Assembly: GCF_020283565.1 (NCBI RefSeq)
Contig: NC_060064.1
Coordinates: 24,882,337 to 24,946,336 of the forward strand
Direction: 5' to 3'
From: Trifolium pratense
Lineage: Eukaryota; Streptophyta; Magnoliopsida; Fabales; Fabaceae
DNA: 64,000 nucleotides
Each line of letters starts with the position of its first letter. The first letter of the stretch is position 1. Under the pieces are notes generated by a model. That model had not been told where the DNA came from. It did no database searches and saw only the letters and a list, made by a program, of their open reading frames with translations. Of the stretch, positions 35,806 to 58,500 are shown one piece after another. The translations under genes were made by a program, and so were the position numbers.

Positions 35806-36472
35806 TTTTTTTTTTTTGGTAGAAAAAAGAGGGCTAAAGCCCAAAACGAAAAGATCTACAGAGTCGAACGAATATTTCTAGGCATGCAAGCCCCGAAAAA
35901 ATCATCAAAAAGGAGTCTTGAAACCTCACTGGGAGGATTCTCCATAACATGAATATTAAAAGAGTCTAAGGAGAAACTAAAATTAGCCAGCCAATCAGCA
36001 CTTTTATTTCCCTCCCGCCAGGTATGATTGAAATGCACCTGCCAATTCAACTTTAAAAGCTCTTGTATACGACGCACCAAGGTTGGAGGATTGCCATTAA
36101 TTTTAACTTTCCTTGTGATCATGTCTACTAGAGATTTTGAGTCGCTTTCTACTTCTAGATGATGGAAACCCTGACTCCAAGCAAGCTTCATTCCCAAGTA
36201 CATTCCCCACATTTCAGCGCACATAGCGTCACAAGTTCCAATTTTTCGCGCATATCCTTTAATCCATCTGCCATCAGAATTCCGAAAGAGTCCACCACAA
36301 CCAGCTAGACCCAAAGAATTCTTGAAAGCTCCGTCACAGTTAAGCTTAATCCACCCATCCCGAGGTCTTTTCCATCCAATGAAAATAGTGTCGCATCGAC
36401 GGGTATTCAGAGGATGTCTGGTGTAATTATCTATATCATCAACCATCTTGAGAATCTTGAAAATTGGATCAG
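35806..36472 (-). mobile_element. 5'-truncated LINE consisting of its RNase H end
   Basis: The target duplication TCTTACGTATTT lies at 35794-35805 and 36473-36484. The A-tail of the minus-strand element appears as a T-run at 35806-35817. The element is only 667 bp and contains an open frame for the C-terminal RNase H domain (separate entry). Truncation at the 5' end is typical of incomplete reverse transcription. Confidence 0.88.
35856..36446 (-). CDS. RNase H domain ORF of the truncated LINE
   Basis: 196 codons without interruption. RNase H-fold motifs appear in order: 'LNCDGAFKNS' (first Asp), 'AEMWGMYLGMKLA' (Glu), 'EVESDSKSLV' (Asp) and 'HTWREGNKSADWLA' (His and last Asp). All expected acidic residues and the His are present, as in the plant LINE RNase H family. 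The first Met is internal to the ancestral polyprotein, so this is a leftover frame and not a host gene unless transcribed from outside. Confidence 0.8.
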   Translation of the reverse strand: MVDDIDNYTRHPLNTRRCDTIFIGWKRPRDGWIKLNCDGAFKNSLGLAGCGGLFRNSDGRWIKGYARKIGTCDAMCAEMWGMYLGMKLAWSQGFHHLEVESDSKSLVDMITRKVKINGNPPTLVRRIQELLKLNWQVHFNHTWREGNKSADWLANFSFSLDSFNIHVMENPPSEVSRLLFDDFFGACMPRNIRSTL

Positions 36473-37048
36473 TCTTACGTATTTAATTCTAGTAGTAGGA
36501 GTTTGTAAAAAAAATAAATAAAAAATTGCAGTTATAGAAGAATAATGAGGGATTTGTCGATTTGGATTCTCTACATTTACCTATATTTAGTTTATTTTTA
36601 AGGTTAATTTTATCATTAATTACCACCTACCGTACTGTCTCTCTTCATTCTCTCTCTTAACATTTTTATATTAAATACAAGTGAATGTTGATGAATTTAA
36701 AAGATTTTTAAACGTAGAGAATCCAAATCCAGTACTGAGAAAACTAAATTCATAAACAATTAATAAATGTTTAAATTTGATGAGTTGCCATTTGTTGCTT
36801 CCTTAGCTAGCTGTATCAATTAATGTCGCCATGTTACATGCATATGTGGATTGTGATTATTGAGATAAATGTAATAGATATTTGAGATTAATTTATAAGA
36901 TTTTGCAAGAGAATCCAGAAACTACGATCCGCACTCCTCCTCCATCAAGTTGACATTCATATGCAAATAAATTAGTAATTAGATTAGATGTGTATAAGTC
37001 ATTAAGTATCCCCTTTATCACAGCTCAGTGTGTTAGGGCAAAAACGCA

Positions 37049-46995
<9,947 letters not shown>

Positions 46996-47474
46996 ACTTG
47001 ATTATGTGCCTTAAAATACGTAGGTAACAATATATCGAATAAAATGCTACAATCTTGATGGAAAGGGAACTATTGATCATGGATTTTCACTTTTCACCTT
47101 TTGAGTAGTGAAATTTGACTGTATTTAAATTGAGCAAATTGTTATGTAAGTTTAACAACCATCCATGGTTTTATTTTAAGTTTTTGGCTAATATTATAAA
47201 TGTAGTTGGTAGTTTTTTATTTTTACAAAAATAAAAAATAGTCATTTATTGAAATCGGTAGATTATATCAGATTCAAGTATAAATTAAATACTGCTAAAA
47301 ATAAAAAAGATGAGCAACAAACTCGCAATATTCAAGTTAATAGCATAAAAAGACATACTCTTGCCTACAAATAAAATAATACGATAAATCAAAGTAACTG
47401 AAATACATATACCTTTAAATCTGCATTATTGACAACTTAATTATTTGGCAATTGACACTGCAAAATAGGACATA

Positions 47475-48828
47475 TATTGTGAGTTGTGTTTGGCCTTCCG
47501 CACCACCTTGTTTCCGGTTCTCCGGCCTCACCGATTTCGTGAGATGATGTTTTTGTGTCTGATCTGGAAGGTTCCGGTAGTTTCTGTTACGACGACGGTG
47601 GTTACGACGGAGTTTTGCATTCTATTTATGGTGTTTTGGTTCTCGGTGGTGTTCTCTTTTTCTCATCTCCTTACTTCTATCATGGTTCTCTGCTAGGTTG
47701 AGGTGTTTGCGCCAGTGATTTTCAGACGGTGGTTATAACACGTGTGTGTTTCCGGCGATGATTCTGTCACAGGGGTGTGTCTTCAGCGGTGGTTATGACA
47801 CATGGGTAAGTTTCCGACGATGGTTTTGACACTGGGTGTCCTTCCGGCGGTCCAAGGCGTGTGTTATTGCTCTATTCGAGTGGTGTGTTGCTATGCGCAA
47901 AGTTCTGACTGGTCATGCCTTTGTTTTGTAGTTGTCTTTGTTTTCTTCTCCCTGTTTTTGAGTTTGTCTTACAGTGGTGTTGGTTTTTTTTTTTTGGGCT
48001 AGTATTGATGCCTTGATGGTTGTAGGACATAATGATTTGCTGTGTGTGGGTAGCTTTGCTGGCTCGGATCTGGTGTTGCTCTCTTCAGTATTGATTGTTG
48101 TTGATGCTTGGCTCTGGTCGAAGGAGGAATGTCACAACTCCAAAGTGCGGTTGTCTTTCAATAGAACCACCGCGGCAGAGTCTTTCTTCCTCTCTCCAAA
48201 ACATTTTTTGCAGCGGAGTCTTTGGTGTTTTGTTTTTGGATTTTGGACGTTGATGTTCTCTGAGATTGTGTTGATGTTGTTGTTTGCATTTTGGTTCGTT
48301 GTGGCTGCTTTTGCACTGCAGTCGGATTGTGGTTCTCTTTTGAGCGGGTTTGGGTTTGATATCCGATTGAGTTTGGGTTGTGGTGCTCAATGGTCTCCAC
48401 CGTACGGTTGTTTTGGTTATTTTTTCTGGCTAGCGTTGGTGTGTTGGGATTGGTGTGTTTCTGTTTTGCTTTCGATGGTTTTATTACGTAGACAATTGTT
48501 CGATTCGGGTCCTTTAGAGATGCTAGTATTGGTGTATGGTGCAGTGATTTTTGTTTGGCTTAGGGGCTGCAATTTTGGTTGTGGCTAATTCCACGTGGTT
48601 TAGTGTCTGAGTATGATTGATTGTTATTGTCGTAATGGAATTTGAGTTGGATGGGTGGGGTTGAGGGTTTTGGTGTAAGGGCCCGCTATGGGTGTCATGG
48701 ATTTAGGTATTGTTTTAGTTTATTTTCATTCTTGTGATGTGATTGTATGCGTTTGTTTTGCGCATTGTACTTATCTTGCGCTCAGTTACGATATTAATAA
48801 AATTTAGCCATTCAAAAAAAAATAAAGG
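47475..48828 (+). mobile_element. Probable retroposed insertion with A-tail
   Basis: The flanks of copies 3 and 5 are collinear up to 'ctgcaaaataggacatat', then diverge here. The inserted DNA is GT-rich, with repeated 'cggcggtggtta', 'tccggcg' and 'gtggttttgac' phrases. It ends 'gatattaataaaatttagcc' followed by an A-run. Long ORFs (for example 47974-48588) are rich in Trp, Phe and Val and have no domain I recognise. No target duplication was found. It may be the 5' UTR-rich remainder of a LINE or a non-autonomous retroelement. Confidence 0.42.
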
Positions 48829-48954
48829 ATTGTTGCACCCATTAGAGAAAACCAAATTAACATTACTCCCTAATCGACCAATAAACCAATACCACGAAAT
48901 ATAAATAATTTGCTCCACTAAAGAGAAAATATCAACACAAGCTCTGTTTGTATC

Positions 48955-49108
48955 ATAATTTGATCATGGTTTTTCACCATGTCTGTAATGAAATTTGGCT
49001 CTGTTTGTATTTTAATTGAGCAAATTGTTATGTAGGTTTAACCATCTCATGGTTTTATTATATGTCTTTAGCTAAGATTATTAATGTACGTAGTTGCCCG
49101 ATGCGACT
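48955..49108 (+). pseudogene. Orphan 3' flank of a lost GDSL unit
   Basis: 'gatcatggtttttcaccatg', 'ttaattgagcaaattgttatg' and 'gtttaacca...catggtttta' match the region 50-220 bp downstream of the stop codons of copies 3 and 5. No exons accompany it. A further flank piece shared with the DNA after copy 7 kb downstream (54920-54975) lies at 50396-50455, on the other side of an LTR-like insertion. Confidence 0.6.
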
Positions 49109-49399
49109 GTCAAATAGAACATAAAAATATAGTGAATCATGTTGATTAAATAGATCTTTTTTTTTCCTTCGAGGACATCCAATAAAATTGGAAATAACTT
49201 TTTCTTTTCCTTTTTAATTGCATTTTTTATCTTCCAATTTAATCAAACTCACAAAAATAGTCCTCCTATTATTTTAAAATCAAACTTTCTGGTCCCTCAT
49301 TTTTAGTTTTTACATTTGTTGGTCCTATCTCTTTTTCTTTTTTTTTTTGTTGCTTTTGTTGCCTTAAAAGTGGCGACTTTTAATGCTTAAAAAAAGTGA

Positions 49400-50390
49400 A
49401 TTTTGTTTGACGGATATGTTACTCGAGGATAAACAACGATTTAAGTTTGGGGTTGTGGTGATAGAAATTTATATGATGTTTTTAGATAGTTTTTAGTAAG
49501 TTTCAAAACAAAATTCATGTCAAATACCAAAGAAGCGAAGTTACTTGACCAAAAAACAAAGAATTGAGGAAATTACACAAAAAGGAGTAAAAATGAGAAA
49601 GAAAGAAAATAAAACGCAGTTACATCGTGCCACAATGATGAATTATTTATTTGAACAAAATTTACAAAATTTTGGAAAGAAATCTAATCTCATCGTTCCA
49701 CAATGGGAGCATCGTCACACGATGAATGTTTTTGAGATATCATCACACGATGGATCTTCATCGTGCCACAATGGAAAGCCCAAGTCCACCAAGAAAAATT
49801 GTAAATAGAATTATTCTCCTCCCCCAATTATTCATTCCTTGTTCCTCACAAGTTACAACAACTCTCAAAGTTGAATCAATTCAAGAGAGCAAGGAGGTCT
49901 CAAGGGAAAACAACTCCTTACCATAGGGAGTCCTTACTCTAGCGCGTCAACGAGGTTACGGTTTATGTGTAATTTTCTTAACTACTCTTCTGTTATGTTA
50001 ATTATATTTAGAAGTAACTAATTTCCTCATGGTAGGTCAAGTAGATGAACTCCCCTAGGAATATTTGATCCAATTGAAAAAGTTTATATTATTCACAATT
50101 GTTCCGTAAATTTTTTTTTTATATTTTCTGTTTTATTTATCAAAACCTTATCTAATCTATAAGCGAATGCAGTCATATTTTATTATTTAAATTCCTAAAT
50201 AAAACTAGTTACTTTATCACAATTCATGTGAAGACAAACTCATTTATTGAGAATTTATTACGCGACGACAAGCTGGTGTGCACTTAGCACGAGTCAGTGA
50301 TATACACAATTCACAATTGGTTTTAAGTTGAAGCTTTTGTTACTCATTATCAACAACAACAAAAAAGCTTTTGTCTTTTTCAAAAACAAA
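49400..50390 (+). mobile_element. Ty3/gypsy-like 3' LTR remnant
   Basis: 'gaggataaacaacgatttaagtttgggg' (first half at 49427) resembles the end of a gypsy element with its polypurine tract, followed by 'ttgtggtgatag' as a possible LTR start. Downstream, repeated 'catcgtgccacaatgg' phrases and a final 'gcgacgacaagctggtgtgc' are familiar from legume gypsy LTRs. No coding region, and both borders are approximate. Confidence 0.42.
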
Positions 50391-50639
50391 AAAGCTTTTG
50401 TTACCCTATTATGCAATTTGGATTTAGAAACATCAAATTAAACAAGTTACATTTATCAAATATATAAGAGAAATGTTAAGAGTTACAAAATTTCTAACCA
50501 AGACCATCTTCTTGTGTCAAAAAAAAGAACATGACCATCTATCTTCTCGCAAGTTTTCACTGTTGTACACATATGTTCAAGTCACCACAATTTTTTAAAA
50601 ACCTTTTTAGACAAACATGTAAACATTATAGAAAAATGA

Positions 50640-51053
50640 TTAAATAGAGCAGAAGGGTTTAGGGAAAAAATTGAATCCAGTCAATGCTCTGCTTGACTGC
50701 TTCACCATGTTGTAATCACTTCAACCGGGTTGGCAATTTGGTGAAAGGCAAGAAAGGTTCCAAGGTGAGGTACTTGATTTGCCTTGCTACAACATGATGT
50801 CTTTGGCGACTCCGAAATAATATTATATTTAGAGGTGTTTTGCCGAATATACTTGTAATTGTTGATCAAATTATGTATATTTCGCGGTTTTGGTTTCTAG
50901 GTAGAGTTGGAGCTAATACACCTTATGGTTATGTTGATTGGTGTATTAACCCTTTAGTTTGCTTACATAGCATCTAACGGTGTTTGTGAATTGTAAGGGT
51001 TGAGTACACCTTGTACTTCTTATAATTCTATTTTGATTATCAAAAAAAAAAAA
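50640..51053 (+). mobile_element. 5'-truncated LINE with ORF2 C terminus
   Basis: A frame ending at the TAA at 50975-50977 reads 'WRLRNNIIFRGVLPN', 'VDQIMYISRFWFLGRVG' and 'YGYVDWCINPLVCLHSI'. This is the zinc-binding/C-terminal end of a plant LINE ORF2. The 3' UTR 'gtaagggttgagtacacctt' leads to an A-run at about 51040-51053, as in the fragment at 17519. The 5' limit is uncertain. Confidence 0.75.
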
Positions 51054-51167
51054 AGTAAGTCAACTTATAATTGGCCATAAACATATATTTTTAATCAAAC
51101 GGAGGATTTTATAAAATTTTGTATTCACTAAAACGTTATTGATCATAAACGGTGTAATAATATTACT

Positions 51168-51560
<393 letters not shown>

Positions 51561-51879
51561 AAATTTTTTGTGCACGAGAAACACAAAAATCATAAACAAG
51601 AAATGTTTGAAGTTGGTCAGTTGGCGTTCGTTGACTGCTGTCCTGTCCTACTTCCTTTCATATATGTATTATTAATAAGAATAGCTGGCTTTCCATGACA
51701 AAATGTGACTTATAATTACAAATAAATTAAGGTTAGGCGCTTATAAAAATAAAATAAAAAACGTGGCTTGTAAAATATTAATAACTACTTGTATAAATAT
51801 TGACCCATGATGATGCATAGTATTGCATATATATATGTATCATTGTGTTTGTTGAGAGAAAAGATAAGTTAGGATCAAT

Positions 51880-54653
51880 ATGACTACAAGGCCTCAATTT
51901 GTATTGTTTGGTTCTTCCATTGTTCAATTCAATCATTATGGTGAAGGTTGGGGAGCTACTCTTGCTCACTTGTATGCTCGTAAGGTTGGTATGCTACTCT
52001 TTCTTCGTCTAAAAACTGTAGAGATACTCACTCAGTCACTCCATCTCTTTTATAAGTACTTTTGGAGAAAATTAATTTGTTGTTAAATACTTCCTCCGTC
52101 TGATTTTATAAGATCTCATTCTCATTTGACTAAATGTACTATTCATATATATATTTTGTTTTGACCGTATTTTTCTAAAAGTATATAAATGTAAATATTA
52201 TCATATAAGATCTTGTTTGATTTGTTTCGACGAGTTTTTCAAAATATCAAATTTCTATAATTTTTACAAATAGACAATTAAAAATATTCATAATCAAAGT
52301 TATGTATCGGTGTACGTGCAGTGGTCAACTGGTTCTTATATTTTGGGACGGATGGAGTATAACTTAATATTTGAATTATTAGGTAGATTTATGGATTTTA
52401 TTCCTGCAAATAAGCATAGTTAATACTACTGAGTGTATTGAAATTTAAAAAGTCAATGTTACCTATATTTACGCAAAACGTGAATTTTTTAGACTAAATT
52501 GTATTTTTTGCCCTCTAACTTTCACAAATTTACAATTTTGTCCTACTAACTTTCATAATTGCACTTTTGCCCGTCTAAAACTTTAGTTCACTTTGCAAAA
52601 GGCTAGTTCCCCACTAAGTTTATCTAAGTCAACGCACACGTAAACAGTGATTCAATGTCACATCAACATGTAAGTCACTGTCCACATGTCAAGACATGTG
52701 CTGACGTTGATGTAAGTCACTATCCACGTGTGCGTTGACTTTATCAAAATCAGCGGGAGTCAACCTTTTACAAAAAGGCTAAAGTTAGGGGGTCAAAAGT
52801 GTTATTATAAATTAAAAGGCCAAAAATACAATTTAACCAAATTTCTATTTTTACTTCTTTAACCGGTGTCGGAGCTAAAAACATAGCATTTCTGTTTTAC
52901 TTATCATTCACCCTAAATTGACTTATGTAGGCAGATATAGTTTTGCGGGGATATGCTTCTTGGAATTCAAGGCGCGCTCTTCAAGTTGTGGATAATCTTT
53001 TTCCTAAGGTATACATTATTGAGTAATATCCAAATGTGGAAATTCTATTTTTTCCTTCTTTCCTAAGGAATATTATTTTACTCTAATCTTATAATTTCAC
53101 TCTTTAATCTACTATTATAATTGTGCAATTTATTTATCTCAATTTTCCGATGAGTAATACTTCTTTTGCGATAGTGGGAATAACCGTTTTGGTGGGATCT
53201 TACATGTGAGTCACAAATATTTTCCCTAAAAATCATTTATTTTATGCTTGATACTTCTGATCCTTAATATAAGAGGAAAACTACTTTTTAGGTTTAATGA
53301 GAATCGAATGTATTTAGTCTATATAATGGGCTAGATACATTAGATTCTCAATGAATATAAAAATTAGTTTTCCTCTTATATTAAGGACCGGAGGGAGTAA
53401 CATGTATTAGAGTCAATGCACCTCACTACTTTATTGGGCTTTGGTGATTGGGCATTTAGCAAACCTAGAACAAAATTCGAGAATCGAACCAAACTAGTTC
53501 GATTTTCTTTTGTTCAATTCGGTTTTTGATCTGAACTAAACTAGATCGGTTAATTTTTGGTTTATGGTTTGTCAATTTAATGGTTTTTTTTCCTATTACA
53601 CACCTCTACATTTAAGTGTGATTATTTTATTTTTTTAGTATTAATTATCTGATTTATCAAAGAAGAAACTAATAATTCAGAGTTCAGCCTAATCATTAGT
53701 TAATTACTTATTATTTTATTGACAATTATTATTTATACAGAATTCCATTTCTGAGCCACCAGCATTGGTGATTGTGTACTTTGGTGGTAATGATTCTCTT
53801 CTTCCCCATCCAAGTGGCCTTGGGCCTCATGTACCAATTGAGGAATATATAGAAAATATGAGGAACATTGCTAACCATCTAAAGGTAAACAAAAAATGTC
53901 ATACTAGAATTTCACTTTCCTATCTTTATGCATCAAATTCAATATTTATCTCATAATGTTAAGTTTGACACAAATCTTATGATTGACAGACACATTCAGA
54001 GAAGACTCGCCTTATATTTCTCAGTACTCCTCCTGTCAACGAGGGACAAATAATAGGCAACATGTAATAACTGCAATTGAATGACAGTCTAAAATTATTT
54101 TATATTGTCAGTGCATGTTCTATTTTCTCATAATATATTATTTCCTAATTTTTATGTGATATATAAACAAATTGTTGGAATAAATCCAGCGATGAATTCG
54201 GGAGAGCAAAAAGGTCAAATGCAACTCGGCGAATATATTCAGAAGCATGTTTAAAGATATGTAATGAGTTGAATATCAAGGCGATTGATTTGTGGTCTGC
54301 GATTCAGAAAAGAGAAGATTGGGAAGATGTTTGTTTCATGTAAGTATATATGGTTTGATATCCATGCCCCTAAACTATTTTATTTTTATTATTATGCATT
54401 TCAATAATTAAATTTGGTGGTTTGGTTATTTCTTAGTGATGGAGTTCATTTCTCAGCTGAGGGGAGTAAAATAGTGTCAAAGGAAATATTGAGGGTTATC
54501 AAAGAAGAGTGGGAAACAAGTCTATACTGGAAAACAATGCCGGTTGAATTCGGAGAAGATTCACCATATGATCCGGTTCATCCTGATGGAACATCAACTG
54601 TTAATGTCTCCAATGTGCCATTTCCTGAAGATGAAGACTGGGAGTGGGAGTAA
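51880..54653 (+). CDS. GDSL/SGNH esterase, CPRD49-like (array copy 6)
   Basis: Exons are 51880-51984, 52931-53008, 53741-53884, 53990-54063, 54190-54339 and 54437-54653, giving 255 aa. Ser13 (FGSSI), Asn78 (GGND), Asp185 and His188 (DGVH) are present. It differs from its sisters by one extra residue in exon 1 (NHYGEGWG), one extra in exon 3 (SEPPALVIV), one missing in exon 6 (KEEWE) and an acidic tail EDEDWEWE. Exon 4 starts THSEK where others have SLSEK, SLSKK or similar. Introns 1 and 2 carry three MITEs. It is the last GDSL gene before the LIMR gene, which faces it tail to tail. Confidence 0.95.
52090..52357. mobile_element. Stowaway-like MITE in intron 1 of copy 6
   Basis: The left end 'cttcctccgtctgattttat' and the right end 'ttatattttgggacggatgga' are imperfect complements. 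TA flanks both ends (52088-52089, 52358-52359). Confidence 0.7.
52488..52850. mobile_element. TIR element in intron 1 of copy 6
   Basis: 'gactaaattgtattttttgcc' and the complement of 'ggccaaaaatacaatttaacc' form the ends. The interior has inverted 'gtcaacgcacacg' and 'cgtgtgcgttgac', with repeated 'catgtaagtcactgtccac'. Flanking 9-mers are only loosely alike, so the superfamily is not settled. Confidence 0.65.
53254..53397. mobile_element. Stowaway-like MITE in intron 2 of copy 6
   Basis: 144 bp with TA on both sides. Long inverted arms run from 'ccttaatataagaggaaaac' on the left to its complement ending 'aaggaccggagggag'. It is the uninterrupted counterpart of the nested copy at 11942. Confidence 0.82.
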
Positions 54654-55582
54654 ACTCGTGTCCCTGATTCAAGGATCATTAGAGAAATGTTGTGCCTAAT
54701 GAAATAGGACAGTCTTCAATTTTACATGTTCAATAATAAATGTGTGATTGTACACCATGGTTTTTCACCATACGAATAGTGAAATTTGATTTGGTTTGTG
54801 CTTTAATTGAGGCAATTGTTGTGCCTAAGAATTTGTGGTATATAGTCTTTAATTTTTACTTTGCTCAATAATAAATTGGTGATCATTACTTGATCATTGT
54901 TTTTCACTGTGAGAAATAAAATTTGTTACCCTGTTATGCAAATTGGGTTTATAAACACCAATTAAATTAAACAAAAGAAAAAATCACATAATGCAATGAG
55001 ACCAGTATGTTAGAAGAAAAAAGTCTTGAATTCAAATTTTCATTCAAGTAAAATATTAGAGTAGTGGGGGCATGAACGAAAGAAATTAAAATTTGAAATA
55101 TAGGGACAATTTTTATGAGAACATAAAACATGAAAGTAATATATTTATATTACACAAAGAATGAGCTACACAAACATGAGCATAAAACTTACCAATAAAA
55201 TAAAAAAACTGGCCTTACAATTTTCTCTTTGGCAGGGGTTGCATAACCTCATAGTATTGTGGGAATCCAGTACTCTTTCATGCACACAACAGTACATTTA
55301 ATTACATATATTGAGCAGAATGAATCAAACAAAGTAATTATACATACAAGGGCAGCAAAAGAAGCAAAGACCCAAAGTTACAACTCAAGCACCCACCTAC
55401 TGAGTCAACTGCATAAAATGATTCTGCTCAGATGATGATAAGCTTATCCTATAGCTTTCAACGTGAAACAAATCTAGGCCGAAGCATATCCAAAGATAAA
55501 AACCACTGTAAAGGATATGACGAGAGACAAGGAATCCAAAACGGCTACTTTCAGAGGCTACTCCTGAGGGCTAAGCCACACC
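54654..55582. other. Convergent intergenic region between GDSL copy 6 and LIMR
   Basis: Contains two partial repeats of the conserved GDSL 3'-flank motif ('catggtttttcaccatac' near 54757 and 'cattgtttttcactgtgag' near 54895). After about 55.0 kb it presumably holds the 3' UTR of the minus-strand LIMR gene. No other gene is seen. Confidence 0.5.
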
Positions 55583-58500
55583 TCATGTAGACAATTGGAA
55601 CCTGCCACTAGGCTTTTTTCTTCTCCATCCCTGATTTTTCAAATAAAAAATCTTTTAGTATCAGCAAGAATATTAACATGCATAAAAAGAGGGAGAAGAT
55701 CCTTTTGAGGTAAACTTACAAAGGCAGCATAATACACAAATGTCAATCCAGCCAAAATAACAAATGCAATTTGAAATATATTGTACCTGTAATGTGATAA
55801 CCGGTAAGTCAAATAATAGCACCATTGGTAATAGACAACAGTTAAAAACTAAACTAAATTGGGCATCATATAGACAACTTATGCTATACTTACACCCCCA
55901 AAAGATAAATAAATAGAAATAAGTTCTGTGAAATAAGTTCTACAGGCCTTTGGGTTCAAACATGTCATGCTAATTTTTACTGTACATGTCTGACAACAGC
56001 CTACATATTAGATACTAGATACAGTATTATTGTTTGTTGTCCATTTTGGTTTGAAAAACTGATAATAAAAGACTTCAATTGAAAATATGGGGGTTTGATT
56101 GAACGGGAAGAAAGAAAAATAATAGGGCCCTGTCACTGTGTGGTCCAAATTTACTAGTTATAAAAATAAGGTACAACTTTGCCTTAACAGGGAGGAGAGG
56201 CAGAAGAAACAAGAAAAAATTCAGCTTAACTCACTTGTACAAATATTTAATTCCACGAAGAGACTCCAAAGTGTGTCCAAATATTTCCTGGGCTGCAGTT
56301 GCTTGAGCATAGTATGCAAACGCCGTGGAGCAAAACTGAATCACACTGAAAAATTAAAACAACAAAACTTTCAGCAAGGTTGTTGCAGCATGACATACTC
56401 AAAAAATTAATCAAGTAAGAAGGCTTTAACAATGTAGAACATTATTTACAACACTCCAAAATACTAGTAATACTACTCAAAAAATTAATCAAGCAAGTTC
56501 CCTTTGCCACTTACAAATTTTAAAATTTGAAAGGGGAAATCAAAGCCCAACAAGTATCATCACCAGTTTGAATTTCACTTTTCCGAAACTTTCTTTATAT
56601 TATATATATGTAGCCAAAGAATGATACAGCACCATTATAAACTTTACCATGCTGAGTTAAGAGATTTTTTTTCATATTTTGGATTAGGCCTGAATCCCTT
56701 ACTCAGAGAGTTTAGATTATATAAGCATACTATATGGAATTGAAGGAACAAACTATACTGACCTAATGGAACAAAGAAGGATAAGGCCCACATTAAACAG
56801 AAAAGAGTTCATGAGAGTTGCTCCCCACCTGCAGGAGGCATGTTCACATTGTGAATTATCAGTAAGTGCATTAAATGACCAAAATGGAAAATAAAATGAT
56901 AAACTAACAGCACAATTGAATTACTTCATGGGATGGATGGTGATGAAAACTAGTCTCAACCCAAGCATCGTGGCACCAGCAATCACAGCAAGGAGAAGGT
57001 AGAAGCAGAAAAATGCAAATGCGGCTGTGCCAAGCAGACCTGTTAAAAAAGAAAACTATACACATTAGCTACCTAGAATAACTGAACGAAGATCAGCGTG
57101 TAAAAATCAGTAATTATACATAGCTGAGTTAAGATAACATATAGTAAAACTAGAATGTGCTTCCAATTTCCAACATACCCCAGATATCATCTAGCTTGAT
57201 GAAAACTTCATTCAGGAAAGGAGAAAGGGGAGGATTAATTAATAGATAGATAATGATATGAGCAATCCATGCCACTGAAACAATCAGCCTGTTAAAGTTT
57301 TCAAAAACTTGGGTTAGATATTACATGGAAACTACCTGTGTTAACAAAGCAATCTTTATAAAACTAAGTACTACTATATTGCTAGTAAGCATTATTAGGC
57401 ATCATACATTCATAACAACTTGTATTGTTATGCATCATTGCTTACCCTAGAATTCCGAAAACAAGGTTTGCCAGATAACCAAGAACTGTTAGTGCCCATG
57501 TTGTCTCAGCCTGCATTCATGCAGGATCAGTTAGCAGGGAAAACATTACACATTGACTATACCGGGAAGTTCAAAAGTTAGAAATCGGGATAACAACCTT
57601 TTCCCCTTGTGGATACATCTCTTCAAGAAGCTTAACGTCTTCTTCTAATTGAAACAACTCCTGGAAAATTATGTTAGATAAGTAAATTATTGGAACCACA
57701 ACACAAACTATTAAAACTTCAGTAAATTGTACGATTTCTTCCCCAAACTAGAACTTCATGTGTTAAATTATCATACAGAAGAAATCTCATACCAACAGCA
57801 ACAAGGATATCCTCATAAAAAGAATGCAGTAAAAGCTAATGATAAATCACCAACGTTTCCTTACCTTTTCTACTTCTTTTACATTTTTACGATGTTTTCT
57901 ACCCTTTGCACCACTTCTTTCATCCTGATGGAGTGACTCGGCCGCTTTCTTCAATTCTTTTGCTTTTTTACCAAGTTCAGTTGCTTCCTACAGTATCCAA
58001 CAGAACATATCAAAAATAGTAAGCATATCATAATAGAAATGCACATATAAACAACAATTTAATTTAATACAACGATTTCAGTAACAACATATATTACCTT
58101 GATATACTGTGAGCGAGTGATAACAGCCTTTGGACGCCGAATAAATGAAAATATAAGTCCTAGTGGAAGACAAGCAATACCAACACCACCAAATATCTGG
58201 ATTGAATAATGAAAACGCAATGGTTAATGTCATGAATAGAAAAACCAGACATAATATAATGCAGTCTGGAAGGTTTATGTGAATTCATATCAAGAGACTA
58301 CTTCTAGATTGCAGTAATTTTATATATCTACAAAGTTAGCACAATATCATTCCCAAAAGATAATATAATAACATAAAATTCCAATTCACAAACACTTGTG
58401 GAGGAAATGACAACCACAGGAGAGTTGTAGCATTGGCTAATACAATAATTCATCTAAAGTATTACAGGCAAGCCTAACCTAAGCTAAATTTGAAGCAGAT

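Noticed and set aside
47974..48588. 204-codon ORF, and opposite-strand ORFs of 101 and 80 codons
   Set aside because: Composition (Trp/Phe/Val-rich) follows from GT-rich DNA; no domain, no splice structure, and the ORFs overlap on both strands inside a probable retroposed insertion.
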